This document shows positions 44,081-52,635 of a stretch of 64,000 nt of DNA, one piece after another. A program made the position numbers and the translations under genes. Below the pieces are notes generated by a model. The model was not told the origin of the DNA. It was given only the letters and a program-made list of their open reading frames with translations, and made no database searches. Each line of letters opens with the position of its first letter. Within the stretch, counting starts at the first letter, position 1. Origin of the DNA: Chitinophagaceae bacterium (GTDB lineage: Bacteria > Bacteroidota > Bacteroidia > Chitinophagales > Chitinophagaceae); the NCBI GenBank assembly GCA_947374225.1, contig CANCAY010000001.1, forward strand, positions 151,105-215,104, read 5' to 3'.

Positions 44081-45457
44081 TTAAAAATTAATTCCGCCGT
44101 GCAAATATAAACCTTTGTCTCCAAGCTGGTTCACACTATAGTCCACTTTTAACACAAAATCGTAAATACTTATAATATCTATTCCAATTCCTGCAGTTCT
44201 TAATAAGGTATTAGACAACCTATTACTGCTAAGTGGATGTGCATTATAAGCATACCCGAGATTGGAAAATACTTTAATCCAAAAATCATATTTTATATTG
44301 GGCATGTATTTTGAATTAAGAATATTAGGCACAGTATAACTTCCTAAAGAATGATTAAAAGAAGCTTTTAAAATAGTTCCTGCATTTCCCTCTATTACAT
44401 AATATTCCAAACCACTCATTTGCATATTACCATATCCCATTAATTTTTGATCATTATAATTTTGATTAGGCAAGATTTTGAAAATAGAATTTGATTCTAA
44501 GTAAATAAAATTAGTAGTAGAAAAAGAATGTGCTTTAATTTGTCTAAACTGAAATGAAGTCAAATTACCTGCTGCTGCAATTCTTTGAAATGCAATAAAT
44601 TCAGTACTATTTCCTTGAGTAGGATAGGCATTATAATTAAAGCGAGTTTTAGAAAAAGCAATGCTAAGATCTGCATAAGACATTGATTTTGTATAACTAG
44701 GTAGTAATTTAGGTTGTTTCAAAAAAGCCGAGTCAGAAATATGGTCTTCTCCAAAACCAATTTGAAAAGAATGACGTTCAAATAAGTTGGGCCTATATGA
44801 TAAATTTAAATTAGCACGATATCCACTTCTAATTACACCGTCCGTTTTATAGAAAATCTGTTTATCGTTTTGTGTAGTATAATTAATTTCTTTTTGAGTC
44901 AGGTATTGAAAACCTGCACCCAACCCAAAATGTAAGTTTTTGTCAATAAATGGAAATTGATATCGCACAATAGCTTGCTGTGTATAGCCGGTAATTAATC
45001 CTAATACTAATTTGTCATTATTGCCGGTAACGTTGCTCTGCCTAAAGTTAACGCCATAGTTAACTCTGTCTAGGCTTCTATGTTGTTCATTCCACCATTG
45101 ACTGAAGTTTCTGTCAACCCATCTAAAATAGGGCAATGGAAAAAAGTACCATCTTTCTTTAACTTGAATCTTAATTTGTACATGCACGCTATCCAAATCA
45201 TAAATAGAAACAACCACTTCATTAAATAAAGTAGTATTCACTAATTGACTTTGAGCAATTTTGTTAAGTAGGACAATTGAATCTTTTGAAAGTATATCCC
45301 CTACTTTATAGGGTAATTCTCTATAAATAATATACTCCTTGGTTTTATGATTACCCTCAACGTCAATAGCACTAATTGTAGACTGAGCATGGACTTTGCG
45401 AGTTCCAACTAGAAGAATTAAAAGAAAAATAAATGAGTACTTCAGAAATTTAAACAT
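44081..45457 (-). CDS. BamA/TamA family outer membrane protein with one POTRA-like domain
   Basis: A 458-residue protein with a signal peptide (1-24, VHAQ), one POTRA-like unit (ISAIDVEGNHKTKEYIIYRELPYKVGD in parts, up to about residue 105), then a barrel with VLGLITGYTQQ and terminal YLHGGINF. It is half the length of BamA and probably helps assemble or secrete particular outer membrane proteins. It overlaps the CBS-domain gene by eight bases, so the two are coupled. Confidence 0.82.
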   Translation of the reverse strand: MFKFLKYSFIFLLILLVGTRKVHAQSTISAIDVEGNHKTKEYIIYRELPYKVGDILSKDSIVLLNKIAQSQLVNTTLFNEVVVSIYDLDSVHVQIKIQVKERWYFFPLPYFRWVDRNFSQWWNEQHRSLDRVNYGVNFRQSNVTGNNDKLVLGLITGYTQQAIVRYQFPFIDKNLHFGLGAGFQYLTQKEINYTTQNDKQIFYKTDGVIRSGYRANLNLSYRPNLFERHSFQIGFGEDHISDSAFLKQPKLLPSYTKSMSYADLSIAFSKTRFNYNAYPTQGNSTEFIAFQRIAAAGNLTSFQFRQIKAHSFSTTNFIYLESNSIFKILPNQNYNDQKLMGYGNMQMSGLEYYVIEGNAGTILKASFNHSLGSYTVPNILNSKYMPNIKYDFWIKVFSNLGYAYNAHPLSSNRLSNTLLRTAGIGIDIISIYDFVLKVDYSVNQLGDKGLYLHGGINF

Positions 45458-46109
45458 CTAGATAATTCATTAAATGATGATAATGCTCTTCGATATCATT
45501 GTTGACAGGAGCTTTACCAAAGTAATGAAGCACTTGGTAATTATATCTTTGGAAAGTGGCAATAATCGCTTGTGCCTCCTCTTGATTAATTTTTATAGTA
45601 ATAATAAATGCACCAGAAACTTCGTCAAACAAAGTGTTTAATTGAATGATTTGTGCATTATTCGTTTCTACCAATCTGCTCATCTCTGCAAGAGAGTACT
45701 GGTAAGGAGAAATAGAAATCACTAACATTGCGCCTGGCTGAGTCACTCCTAAAAACTGAGCGAGCATTTCATTTAAATTTTTCTGAGGTATTACCCCAAT
45801 ACATTCTTGCTGTTCGTTTAATACTGGCAATAAGCTTAAATGATGTTTTGCAAAATTATCTAATGCAGTTAATACATGCGCGCTACCTAAAATACCAATT
45901 CGCTGAATTTGGTCAGCAATAGTTGCTATTGTTTGCGTGCCTTCAATATCTAATAAGTCATCTTTCTCCACTAAGCCAATATAATAGTCGTCTTTTACTA
46001 CTGCCAATTGCTGTACGTCAAAGTCATCCATATTTTGTAATGCAAAATTTGCAGTATCATCTAAATGAAGCAGAGGAAAACCTTGTATAGCAATAGAAGC
46101 TGCAAGCAT
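45450..46109 (-). CDS. CBS domain protein with ACT-like C-terminus
   Basis: A 219-residue soluble protein. Two CBS motifs occupy residues about 1-125 (FDVQQLAVVKDDYYIGLV, then HHLSLLPVLNEQQECIGVIP), and the C-terminal part (MLVISISPYQYSLAEMSRLVETNN, read in parts) resembles an ACT-type regulatory domain. CBS pairs bind adenine nucleotides, so it may be a nucleotide sensor. It overlaps the BamA-like gene by eight bases. This gene is found at the same place in related genomes. Its target is unknown. Confidence 0.8.
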   Translation of the reverse strand: MLAASIAIQGFPLLHLDDTANFALQNMDDFDVQQLAVVKDDYYIGLVEKDDLLDIEGTQTIATIADQIQRIGILGSAHVLTALDNFAKHHLSLLPVLNEQQECIGVIPQKNLNEMLAQFLGVTQPGAMLVISISPYQYSLAEMSRLVETNNAQIIQLNTLFDEVSGAFIITIKINQEEAQAIIATFQRYNYQVLHYFGKAPVNNDIEEHYHHLMNYLDV

Positions 46110-46117
46110 AGCTAATT

Positions 46118-46879
46118 TTATTTAGGCAATGATTGAAGAAATTTCTCTAAAATATTATTGAATTCATGCGGCACTTCCATCATAGGAGCATGGCCACATT
46201 TGTCTATAAAATGTAATTCACTATTAGGAATTAATTTTTTAAATTCTTCCCCAACAAAAGGAGGTGTAACGGTATCATTCTTACCCCAAATTAATAAAGT
46301 GGGCTGTTGAATTTGATTTAGCTCGTCTCCTAAATTATTTCGAATGGCACTTTTTGCAAGTGCAATAATCTTAATTACCTTAATACGGTTTTTAGTTATT
46401 TCAAAAACCTCATCCACTAATTCCGGAGTCGCCATGGCTGGGTCATAAAATGTCAATGCCGTTTTGTTCTTTATATATTCATAATCTCCTCTCTTAGGAT
46501 AAGAATCTCCCATCGCGTTTTCAAATAAACCACTACTTCCTGTCAAGGTTAATGATTTTACTTTTTCAGGATGTTTTAAAACATAAATTAGCGCAACATG
46601 GCCGCCTAAGGAATTACCTAACATATGAACATGATCATATCCTTTATGTTCCATAAACTGATGAACATATTTAGCTAAACCTGTAACACTGGTATGTAAT
46701 ATGTCTAAATCGAATAAAGGAAGCATTGGGATAACCACTTTATGGGTATGTCTAAACTTTTCTATCAAATCAGAAAAGTTGCTCAATGCTCCAAAAAGTC
46801 CATGCAAAAGCATTAGCGTTTCCCCTTTACCTACTTCTACATAATCAAATTTTCCGTCCTTTATTATTTCGTATTCCAT
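46118..46879 (-). CDS. alpha/beta hydrolase
   Basis: A 253-residue hydrolase. The oxyanion loop LLHGLFG, the nucleophile elbow GNSLGGH (Ser), a late Asp in WGKNDTVTPP, and the catalytic His in DKCGHAPMMEVP give the classic triad. I chose ATG 46879 (MEYEIIKDG); a longer frame to 46942 adds 21 residues of low plausibility. The substrate cannot be predicted. It lies eight bases from the CBS gene, in the same minus-strand run. Confidence 0.85.
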   Translation of the reverse strand: MEYEIIKDGKFDYVEVGKGETLMLLHGLFGALSNFSDLIEKFRHTHKVVIPMLPLFDLDILHTSVTGLAKYVHQFMEHKGYDHVHMLGNSLGGHVALIYVLKHPEKVKSLTLTGSSGLFENAMGDSYPKRGDYEYIKNKTALTFYDPAMATPELVDEVFEITKNRIKVIKIIALAKSAIRNNLGDELNQIQQPTLLIWGKNDTVTPPFVGEEFKKLIPNSELHFIDKCGHAPMMEVPHEFNNILEKFLQSLPK

Positions 46880-46976
46880 ATAAATCAATGCTTTATGCAC
46901 AAAAGATAAGCAATTCTTATCAAATTGGCCTTGTTCTGCCAATCATATAAAGATAATTAATTCATTGTTAACAGGG

Positions 46977-47480
46977 TCAAATGAATAGAGCCAAAGTCTT
47001 TTTTATAGATGGAACTATTATACTCATCTTATCCATAAAAAATGGCCACCATTTTTGCAAATATGGATACACCAAAGCTTCTTTCATTTTAGCCGGTTCT
47101 ATTACTCCTAAAATTTGCATAAAATACAAAATGGCACTTAAGATAGTTCCATAGATAAGTGCATATAACAAAATACCTAAGAGCTTATTCAACCATCCCA
47201 ACATTAACCATTCCGCAGTTTGTTGTAGAATTCCAGTGATCATTTTTAGCAAAATCATCACTAAAATAAGTACAATCAAGAATGCAATGAATGGCAACCA
47301 ATGAGATTCAATTTTAGTATGCTCTTTTAATTGCGTTGCAACATATCCAGCTAACTGAAATGCTAACACTAATCCAACAAACAAGGAGAAAAAAGAAATC
47401 AAGGCTTTAATAAACCCATGACGATATCCTTGTAAGATGGCAACAATAAAAACGGTTCCTGTTAATATATCTAACCACAT
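46977..47480 (-). CDS. CvpA family membrane protein
   Basis: A 167-residue integral membrane protein with four hydrophobic helices starting MWLDILTGTVFIVAILQGYRHG, the CvpA pattern of Gly-rich N-terminal loop (GYRHGFIKALISF). CvpA is linked to colicin V production and envelope stress tolerance, but its biochemical role is open. It follows YqeY by three bases in the minus-strand run. Confidence 0.87.
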   Translation of the reverse strand: MWLDILTGTVFIVAILQGYRHGFIKALISFFSLFVGLVLAFQLAGYVATQLKEHTKIESHWLPFIAFLIVLILVMILLKMITGILQQTAEWLMLGWLNKLLGILLYALIYGTILSAILYFMQILGVIEPAKMKEALVYPYLQKWWPFFMDKMSIIVPSIKKTLALFI

Positions 47481-47483
47481 ATA

Positions 47484-47936
47484 CTAAGGAGTCAATAATG
47501 ATTTAGCTACAGCAGATATTAATTTACCGTCCGCTTGACCAGCTAATTGCTTTGTTGCAGCACCCATTACTTTTCCTAAGTCTTGTGGACCTGCTGCACC
47601 AACTTGCGTAATAATAGCTTGTACTGCAGCTTTCACGTCTTCCTCATTCATTTGAGCAGGTAAGAATTTTTCAATAATTGCTATTTCTTCCGATTCCTTA
47701 GCTGCTAAGTCAGGTCTATTTTGTTCTTGATAAATAGTCAATGAATCACGGCGTGACTTAACTAGTTTCTGTAATAATTTAAGTTCAGTATCTTCTGAAA
47801 TAGCACCGTTTGCACCTGGATCCGTTTTTGCTTTTATAATTTCAGCTTTAATGGCTCTTAACCCTCTTAACAATGCTTCGTCCTTACTTTTCATTGCGTC
47901 TTTCATTAAAGACATTACTTTTTCTTCTAAACTCAT
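47484..47936 (-). CDS. GatB/YqeY domain-containing protein
   Basis: A 150-residue protein of the YqeY family, the domain also found at the C-terminus of the amidotransferase subunit GatB. Motifs are MKDAMKSKDEALLRGLRAIKAEI (in parts), EQNRPDLAAKESEEIAIIEKFLP and GAAGPQDLGKVMGAATKQLAGQADGK (in parts). It probably binds tRNA-like structures, but its role outside GatB is unclear. Neighbours CvpA and GldC are three and seven bases away. Confidence 0.9.
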   Translation of the reverse strand: MSLEEKVMSLMKDAMKSKDEALLRGLRAIKAEIIKAKTDPGANGAISEDTELKLLQKLVKSRRDSLTIYQEQNRPDLAAKESEEIAIIEKFLPAQMNEEDVKAAVQAIITQVGAAGPQDLGKVMGAATKQLAGQADGKLISAVAKSLLTP

Positions 47937-47942
47937 AAAATA

Positions 47943-48293
47943 TTATTTAGGATTTTGAGCTAATTGACTTGCTCTAAATTTGTTATAAAATGATTTAGCA
48001 AAGGTCTTAAACTCTTCTGCTAAAGCTTTGTCCTGAGTAGCTCTTAAATAAGTATCGCCCATACCCATTAAATTCTGATAAAAGAAGTCCGCCATTTCGT
48101 CTACCATCATATCCTTTGTCCATAAGTCAATTCTTAATGCTGTCTTGTCGGTTGGATCCCAAAATGTAAGCATCATTGCACGAGCCGCTTGCGCTTCTTG
48201 AGCAGAACTGTCTGTGGCAGACCATTCAATGTTTTGTGGTATTTTTTGATCGTCCAAACTAATTTGAACGTTTATATTGGATTGCTGCATCAT
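47943..48293 (-). CDS. gldC: gliding motility protein GldC
   Basis: A 116-residue small protein from ATG 48293 (an ATGATG pair; a longer frame begins at 48311). The GldC family starts with a strand of the type SNINVQISLDDQKIPQNIEW and continues with LTFWDPTDKTALRIDLWTKDMMVDEMADFF, both present here. GldC is associated with the gliding motility machinery of Bacteroidota but its role is not essential in all species. No other gld genes are in the window, so gliding cannot be inferred. Confidence 0.88.
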   Translation of the reverse strand: MMQQSNINVQISLDDQKIPQNIEWSATDSSAQEAQAARAMMLTFWDPTDKTALRIDLWTKDMMVDEMADFFYQNLMGMGDTYLRATQDKALAEEFKTFAKSFYNKFRASQLAQNPK

Positions 48294-48323
48294 AAAATAA
48301 TTATGGAGCAAAAGTACAATTTA

Positions 48324-49400
48324 TTATTTTAAGCACATAGGGAGTTTACTGTCAAATTGCAGTTCCCCATTTGTATTTTGTTGATTCAGCCATGCATGAC
48401 CCATATTGGATCTAGCTTGTCTATAAACCTCGTCCTTGTAGTATAATTTGAAATGATTAGACAAAGCCATTTTTGGTGAAAAATCAAAATATTCCCCTGC
48501 TTTTTCCCAAGACACTGGTAAGTTGCAGGTAGTGTTGAAAAGCAATGGTATATGGTATTGTACCGCTTCTTCTATTAAAAAACTATTATCAAAATTTGAT
48601 CCACTCCATAAAGCAGCATAAGTAGATGCTAACCATTCTTTTTTAAGATTAGATTTAGAAAGTATGAAAATGGCCTCTTTAAATTTATACCCCTTTAGTA
48701 AAAGCTGGGCTTTGGCACAAATCGTATCATTCTCAAAAACAAAAACCAATGCCATAGAAGTTTGTTGCCATTTTTTAAAAATGGAAAATTCCTTCAGTGT
48801 AGCCACCATTTCAGCTAAAGGAAGGAATGCCAGAAAATAATTATTTCCACCCGCGATCTCCTCTTTGCAAGCAGCTAAATGTTGCCATTCAAAAACAGGC
48901 AAAGCTGCTGTTGGTAGATACCCTAACCTGGCTTTAAATGCAAATTTAGGATGTGCTGATTTGATTGTATTAAGCACCCATTCATTTAAACAGATGGTAT
49001 TAATTGACTTTTTAATAAAGGACTCCAACTTTCGCTGTTGCAACCAGTTTTGCAATAATGATAAATTGCTATTGCATACGGGGTGTCCTAACGGAATAAA
49101 ATAATGAGGGAACCTTTCACTTCCCTTTAAATAAGTTCCAAAATGCACAATAATCACATTGGTTAGAGATATCATAAGCTTTTGAGCCTCCTGATTGCAT
49201 ACTATTTCAACTTTAGAATATTCGTTGTAATTAGCGTGTCGCTTAAATAAACTGATATAATTAGTGGGGATAGCATCTCCTACAATGTAAAAATGAACCT
49301 GATCCAAAGCTATTCCAGCTTCCACCATATCCCATGCTTTTTGATATATCAAAGTGGATGGGTTTGCAAAATGGCTGTCAGTTAAAATAAATAGGCGCAT
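48324..49400 (-). CDS. putative glycosyltransferase-like protein (GT-B type)
   Basis: A 358-residue soluble protein I can only place loosely. The N-terminus MRLFILTDSHFANPS and the C-terminal WSGSNFDNSFLIEEAVQYHIPLLF resemble the donor-binding half of GT-B enzymes, with a conserved Glu-Glu and a final helix. The middle has no clear motif. No signal or membrane helix. I chose ATG 49400; a TTG two codons upstream is unlikely. It may modify a surface glycan. It is the first gene of the GldC-YqeY-CvpA run. Confidence 0.55.
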   Translation of the reverse strand: MRLFILTDSHFANPSTLIYQKAWDMVEAGIALDQVHFYIVGDAIPTNYISLFKRHANYNEYSKVEIVCNQEAQKLMISLTNVIIVHFGTYLKGSERFPHYFIPLGHPVCNSNLSLLQNWLQQRKLESFIKKSINTICLNEWVLNTIKSAHPKFAFKARLGYLPTAALPVFEWQHLAACKEEIAGGNNYFLAFLPLAEMVATLKEFSIFKKWQQTSMALVFVFENDTICAKAQLLLKGYKFKEAIFILSKSNLKKEWLASTYAALWSGSNFDNSFLIEEAVQYHIPLLFNTTCNLPVSWEKAGEYFDFSPKMALSNHFKLYYKDEVYRQARSNMGHAWLNQQNTNGELQFDSKLPMCLK

Positions 49401-49403
49401 AAG

Positions 49404-49411
49404 CAAATTTA
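49404..49411 (-). promoter_or_regulatory. putative -7 box (TAAATTTG), three bases from the start codon
   Basis: On the minus strand TAAATTTG matches TAnnTTTG and ends three bases before the ATG at 49400, in the 86-bp divergent gap with the MerR gene. Confidence 0.38.
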
Positions 49412-49474
49412 CAGCATACTTAACAATTTATCCACCAATCATTTGTAAAGCTTAATTCTTATTAATTGTCCCCC

Positions 49475-49482
49475 TAACTTTG
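49475..49482 (+). promoter_or_regulatory. putative -7 box (TAACTTTG), four bases from the start codon
   Basis: TAACTTTG matches TAnnTTTG exactly and ends four bases before the MerR ATG at 49487. Use of this box would give a leaderless mRNA. Confidence 0.45.
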
Positions 49483-49486
49483 TCCC

Positions 49487-50101
49487 ATGGCGAAGCACTT
49501 GCAGCAATTAGATTTATTTGGGAATGATATACCACAGTCGGTGCATATTGCTGCGCCATCTAATTCCAAAACTAATAAGAAAACCGCGACAGTTAAAGCT
49601 AAAAGACCTGTGGTTTTGGTTGAAGAAACTGTCAACGAACTTAGAGAAGAGGATCCGCTTCCAACAGTATCTAGAACACCGATGAATTTTAGTGCAACCA
49701 TTGCCAAACAGAAAAGAGGTAGAAAGTCATTTGCTTCCATGGATGGTGATATGGATAAATTGCAGGTTCCTAGTGCAGAAATACTAGCCAAAAAATTATA
49801 CTACCCAATTGGAGAAGTGGCTACTTGGTTTAATGTAAATACTTCCCTTATTAGATACTGGGAAAAAGAGTTCAAACAATTACAGCCAAGAAAAACTAGA
49901 AAAGGAGATCGTTTATTTAGGTCTCAGGATATTGCATTCTTAAAGCAGATATATTTTTTACTACGTGAAAAAAAATATTCAATTGACGGGGCAAAAACTT
50001 ATTTGAAAAATAACAAAGAGAAGGCAGAAAAAGACATGGCCTTGTTAAACAGTTTGAAAAATATTAAAAGTTTTTTAACCGCATTAAAGACGAGTTTATA
50101 A
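49487..50101 (+). CDS. MerR family transcriptional regulator
   Basis: A 204-residue protein. Residues 1-100 are low-complexity and polar (Lys/Thr/Asn rich). The MerR helix-turn-helix begins near residue 104: YYPIGEVATWFNVNTSLIRYWEKEF, then LFRSQDIAFLKQIYFLLREKKYS. It has no effector-binding domain or metal-binding Cys, so the ligand is unknown. Similar long-N-terminus MerR proteins are common in Bacteroidota. It is divergent from a glycosyltransferase-like gene and ends four bases from the mechanosensitive channel gene on the other strand. Confidence 0.88.
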   Translation: MAKHLQQLDLFGNDIPQSVHIAAPSNSKTNKKTATVKAKRPVVLVEETVNELREEDPLPTVSRTPMNFSATIAKQKRGRKSFASMDGDMDKLQVPSAEILAKKLYYPIGEVATWFNVNTSLIRYWEKEFKQLQPRKTRKGDRLFRSQDIAFLKQIYFLLREKKYSIDGAKTYLKNNKEKAEKDMALLNSLKNIKSFLTALKTSL

Positions 50102-50105
50102 ATAC

Positions 50106-51167
50106 CTAAACATTATCTGCAAATTTTATTTGATTCGTATTTGCGAATTGAATGGCTGCTAAATTAATATTTTCTCTGAGCATTTGAAATTTTGAAATTT
50201 CAAGATCGATGTCGACAAATATTTCTGCATGAATTATGTGTGACATTTTACCCGACTCAGCCAAAAACACAACCGAACTCACTACTCCTTGTTGTTGCGC
50301 AATATGAGTTCTCAAAAATTGCGAGAAATTCGAAATAACATCAGACGTTGTTTGAACACTTAATTGTAAATCCATTTCAATTTTACGTTCGGAACGCATG
50401 CTGATATTATCAACAATATTGTCCACCATTTGTTTGTTAGGAACTGAGATATATGTTTTTTCCTGTGTGCGAATACGCGTACTGCGCAATCCTATTTTTT
50501 CAATGGTTCCGGTAAAGCTATTAACCTTAACCAAGTCGCCAATAGAAAACGGCTTGTCAAAGAAGATAATAAAGGACGCAATGATATTCTCAAGGCTTTC
50601 GCGCATAGACAATGCTATAGCGGCTCCTACGATACTTAAGCTAGTAACTAAATTACCAATATTTTCGTTGAATACATAATGCAGGATTAACAAAACACCA
50701 ACGATGTATAAAATCACTTTAAAAAAATCTCTAAAAAATAAAACTAATTGATCATCACTCTGATCCTTAGTTAATTTCGATTTCTCTTCTAATATGATAG
50801 CAATAAATTCAAGTGTACGTAAACAAACTCGAATAAATAAAATAATAAAAATTAATTTAACAATAGACTCTATCCCCTGCTGCAGCGTTAACTTAAATAA
50901 ATGTACATTCCATGCAGTTGGAAATTTCAATTCATATAAAGCAACGATAGCTACAAGGAAAATTAAAAACCATTCTATTGGAACCACCAGTCTGTGAACA
51001 TGAATCTTTCTAAGCTCAGAATGATTTTTTTTATCAATCCAGGTATAAATCAAACTTGCAAAAAAGCGAGAGATTAGTCTTTTTATGATAAGCGTACCCA
51101 ATATGATGCCTAGTATAATTAAATAACTCCTGATAGAATTACTTAATATTTGTTGGTCTAAATTCAT
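50106..51167 (-). CDS. mechanosensitive ion channel, MscS family
   Basis: A 353-residue membrane protein with three to four helices in residues 1-180 and the MscS pore and beta domain after that: the Gly/Ala-rich pore helix (LVTSLSIVGAAIALSMRESLENI in parts), FFDKPFSIGDLVKV, and ISVPNKQMVDNIV. It would relieve osmotic downshock. It is the last gene of the rsfS-ftsH-LUD-lpxH run (25 bases after lpxH). Confidence 0.9.
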   Translation of the reverse strand: MNLDQQILSNSIRSYLIILGIILGTLIIKRLISRFFASLIYTWIDKKNHSELRKIHVHRLVVPIEWFLIFLVAIVALYELKFPTAWNVHLFKLTLQQGIESIVKLIFIILFIRVCLRTLEFIAIILEEKSKLTKDQSDDQLVLFFRDFFKVILYIVGVLLILHYVFNENIGNLVTSLSIVGAAIALSMRESLENIIASFIIFFDKPFSIGDLVKVNSFTGTIEKIGLRSTRIRTQEKTYISVPNKQMVDNIVDNISMRSERKIEMDLQLSVQTTSDVISNFSQFLRTHIAQQQGVVSSVVFLAESGKMSHIIHAEIFVDIDLEISKFQMLRENINLAAIQFANTNQIKFADNV

Positions 51168-51192
51168 CTTAATTTATTTTTTTAGGAAGGAA

Positions 51193-51951
51193 TTAATCTT
51201 CCCATTTCTCTAGTTGCATAGACACTCCATCAAATACACCATAAGTATTTAGTCTAATCCAATCTCCTAGATTAATATATCTTGTCTTGTCATTAATTTT
51301 AAAATCAAGCGCATAATGTCGGTGACCAAAAATAAAATAATCGACGTCTATTTCTTTTGCCTTTTGCTTTGTATAAAGAATGAGCCACTCCTTGTCTTCT
51401 CCTAAAAATATTTCGTCTGAACTTCCTGTTTTAAGTCTGCTTTGTCCACTAAAATAATTGGCAACTTGAATACCAATGTCAGGATGTATCCAACGGAACA
51501 ACCATTGGCAAATTGGATTCGTAAATATTTTCTTTAAAAATTTATATCCTTCGTCACCAGGACCAAGCCCGTCTCCATGACCTATTAAAAAACGTTTAGC
51601 TGCAAATTGAAATTCATGAGGCTCAAAGTACACTTTTGCATTTAACTCTTTTTCAAAGTAATCTTGCATCCATAAATCATGATTGCCTGTGAAAATATGA
51701 ATAGGAATACCGGCATCGCTTATCTGAGCCAAACAGCCTAAAATACGAACAAAGCCCTTTGGAACTACTGTTTTATATTCAAACCAAAAGTCAAAAATGT
51801 CTCCAACTACAAAAATCGCTCCCGCGTCTTGCTTAGCATGATTAAGAAAACGAACCAAACGGTCTTCTCGCTTTCTGCTTGTTTGCTCATTGGGTGCTCC
51901 CAAATGAAAATCAGATAAAAAATAAACTTTTTTGCCAGGAGCTAAGTCCAT
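51193..51951 (-). CDS. lpxH: UDP-2,3-diacylglucosamine diphosphatase
   Basis: A 252-residue calcineurin-like phosphoesterase. The metal-binding motifs are SDFHLG, VVGDIFDFW, GNHD, IGHGDGLG and FGHRHYALD, in the right order. It makes lipid X in lipid A biosynthesis and is peripheral to the inner membrane. It follows the LUD gene by 25 bases. Confidence 0.9.
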   Translation of the reverse strand: MDLAPGKKVYFLSDFHLGAPNEQTSRKREDRLVRFLNHAKQDAGAIFVVGDIFDFWFEYKTVVPKGFVRILGCLAQISDAGIPIHIFTGNHDLWMQDYFEKELNAKVYFEPHEFQFAAKRFLIGHGDGLGPGDEGYKFLKKIFTNPICQWLFRWIHPDIGIQVANYFSGQSRLKTGSSDEIFLGEDKEWLILYTKQKAKEIDVDYFIFGHRHYALDFKINDKTRYINLGDWIRLNTYGVFDGVSMQLEKWED

Positions 51952-51976
51952 GAAATAGATGGTTTTTATAAAGGTA

Positions 51977-52618
51977 CTAATCCGTTTGTTTATCCACTAA
52001 AAAACAATACACTTCTTTAGGGCCATGCACTCCCACTACCAATGTCTTTTCAATGTCTGCAGTACGACTTGGACCGGTAGCAAAACTAATCATGCTTGGA
52101 ATACAGTCTGCTTCTTTCTTAAATTGGTTCAAGCTATCGGCAATGTCAAAAACTAATTGATTAGTATAAGCAATACAAATATGAATTGGTGCATATACAC
52201 TAGCCGTACGTCCACTTAATTGCTGACTACTTAAAACAATAGTTCCTGTTCTTGCAATCAAATGATCACATAGCGTTATGGCAGCATCACAACCTGCTAA
52301 ATCATCTGTATTTACAGGGTCAAATTGATATTCTTTCATATCATCTAGCCAGCCTGATTCACGGGAATAAATCTTAGTCCAATTGTGTGCACGAATTAGT
52401 TTACTCAATTGACTAACTAATTCAGCTTCGTCTGCACAGTAAATAAATTTGCCAAGTAATTCAGTGAATTTCTCGGCAAAGCCAATTGTTAATTCTTGTT
52501 CTGACGGAAAAAAAATAGGAGTTTCTGATACTTGATCAGGAAAAGGAACAGGCACTGGTGACTTTAGTGCCTGTTTTATCTTTTGTAATATTTTGCTTCT
52601 AGCTCCTTGTGATTCCAT
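51977..52618 (-). CDS. LUD domain protein (LutC/YkgG type)
   Basis: A 213-residue protein with the LUD fold: N-terminal helical segment, DAAITLCDHLIARTGTIVLSSQQLSGR in parts, and FATGPSRTADIEKTLVVGVHGPKEV in parts, which is the LutC core. In other bacteria LutC works with iron-sulfur subunits LutA and LutB in L-lactate utilisation, but here LutA and LutB are absent and the gene is tucked between ftsH and lpxH. A different role linked to membrane quality control cannot be excluded. Confidence 0.85.
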   Translation of the reverse strand: MESQGARSKILQKIKQALKSPVPVPFPDQVSETPIFFPSEQELTIGFAEKFTELLGKFIYCADEAELVSQLSKLIRAHNWTKIYSRESGWLDDMKEYQFDPVNTDDLAGCDAAITLCDHLIARTGTIVLSSQQLSGRTASVYAPIHICIAYTNQLVFDIADSLNQFKKEADCIPSMISFATGPSRTADIEKTLVVGVHGPKEVYCFLVDKQTD

Positions 52619-52635
52619 TGCTATTAATTCAATGA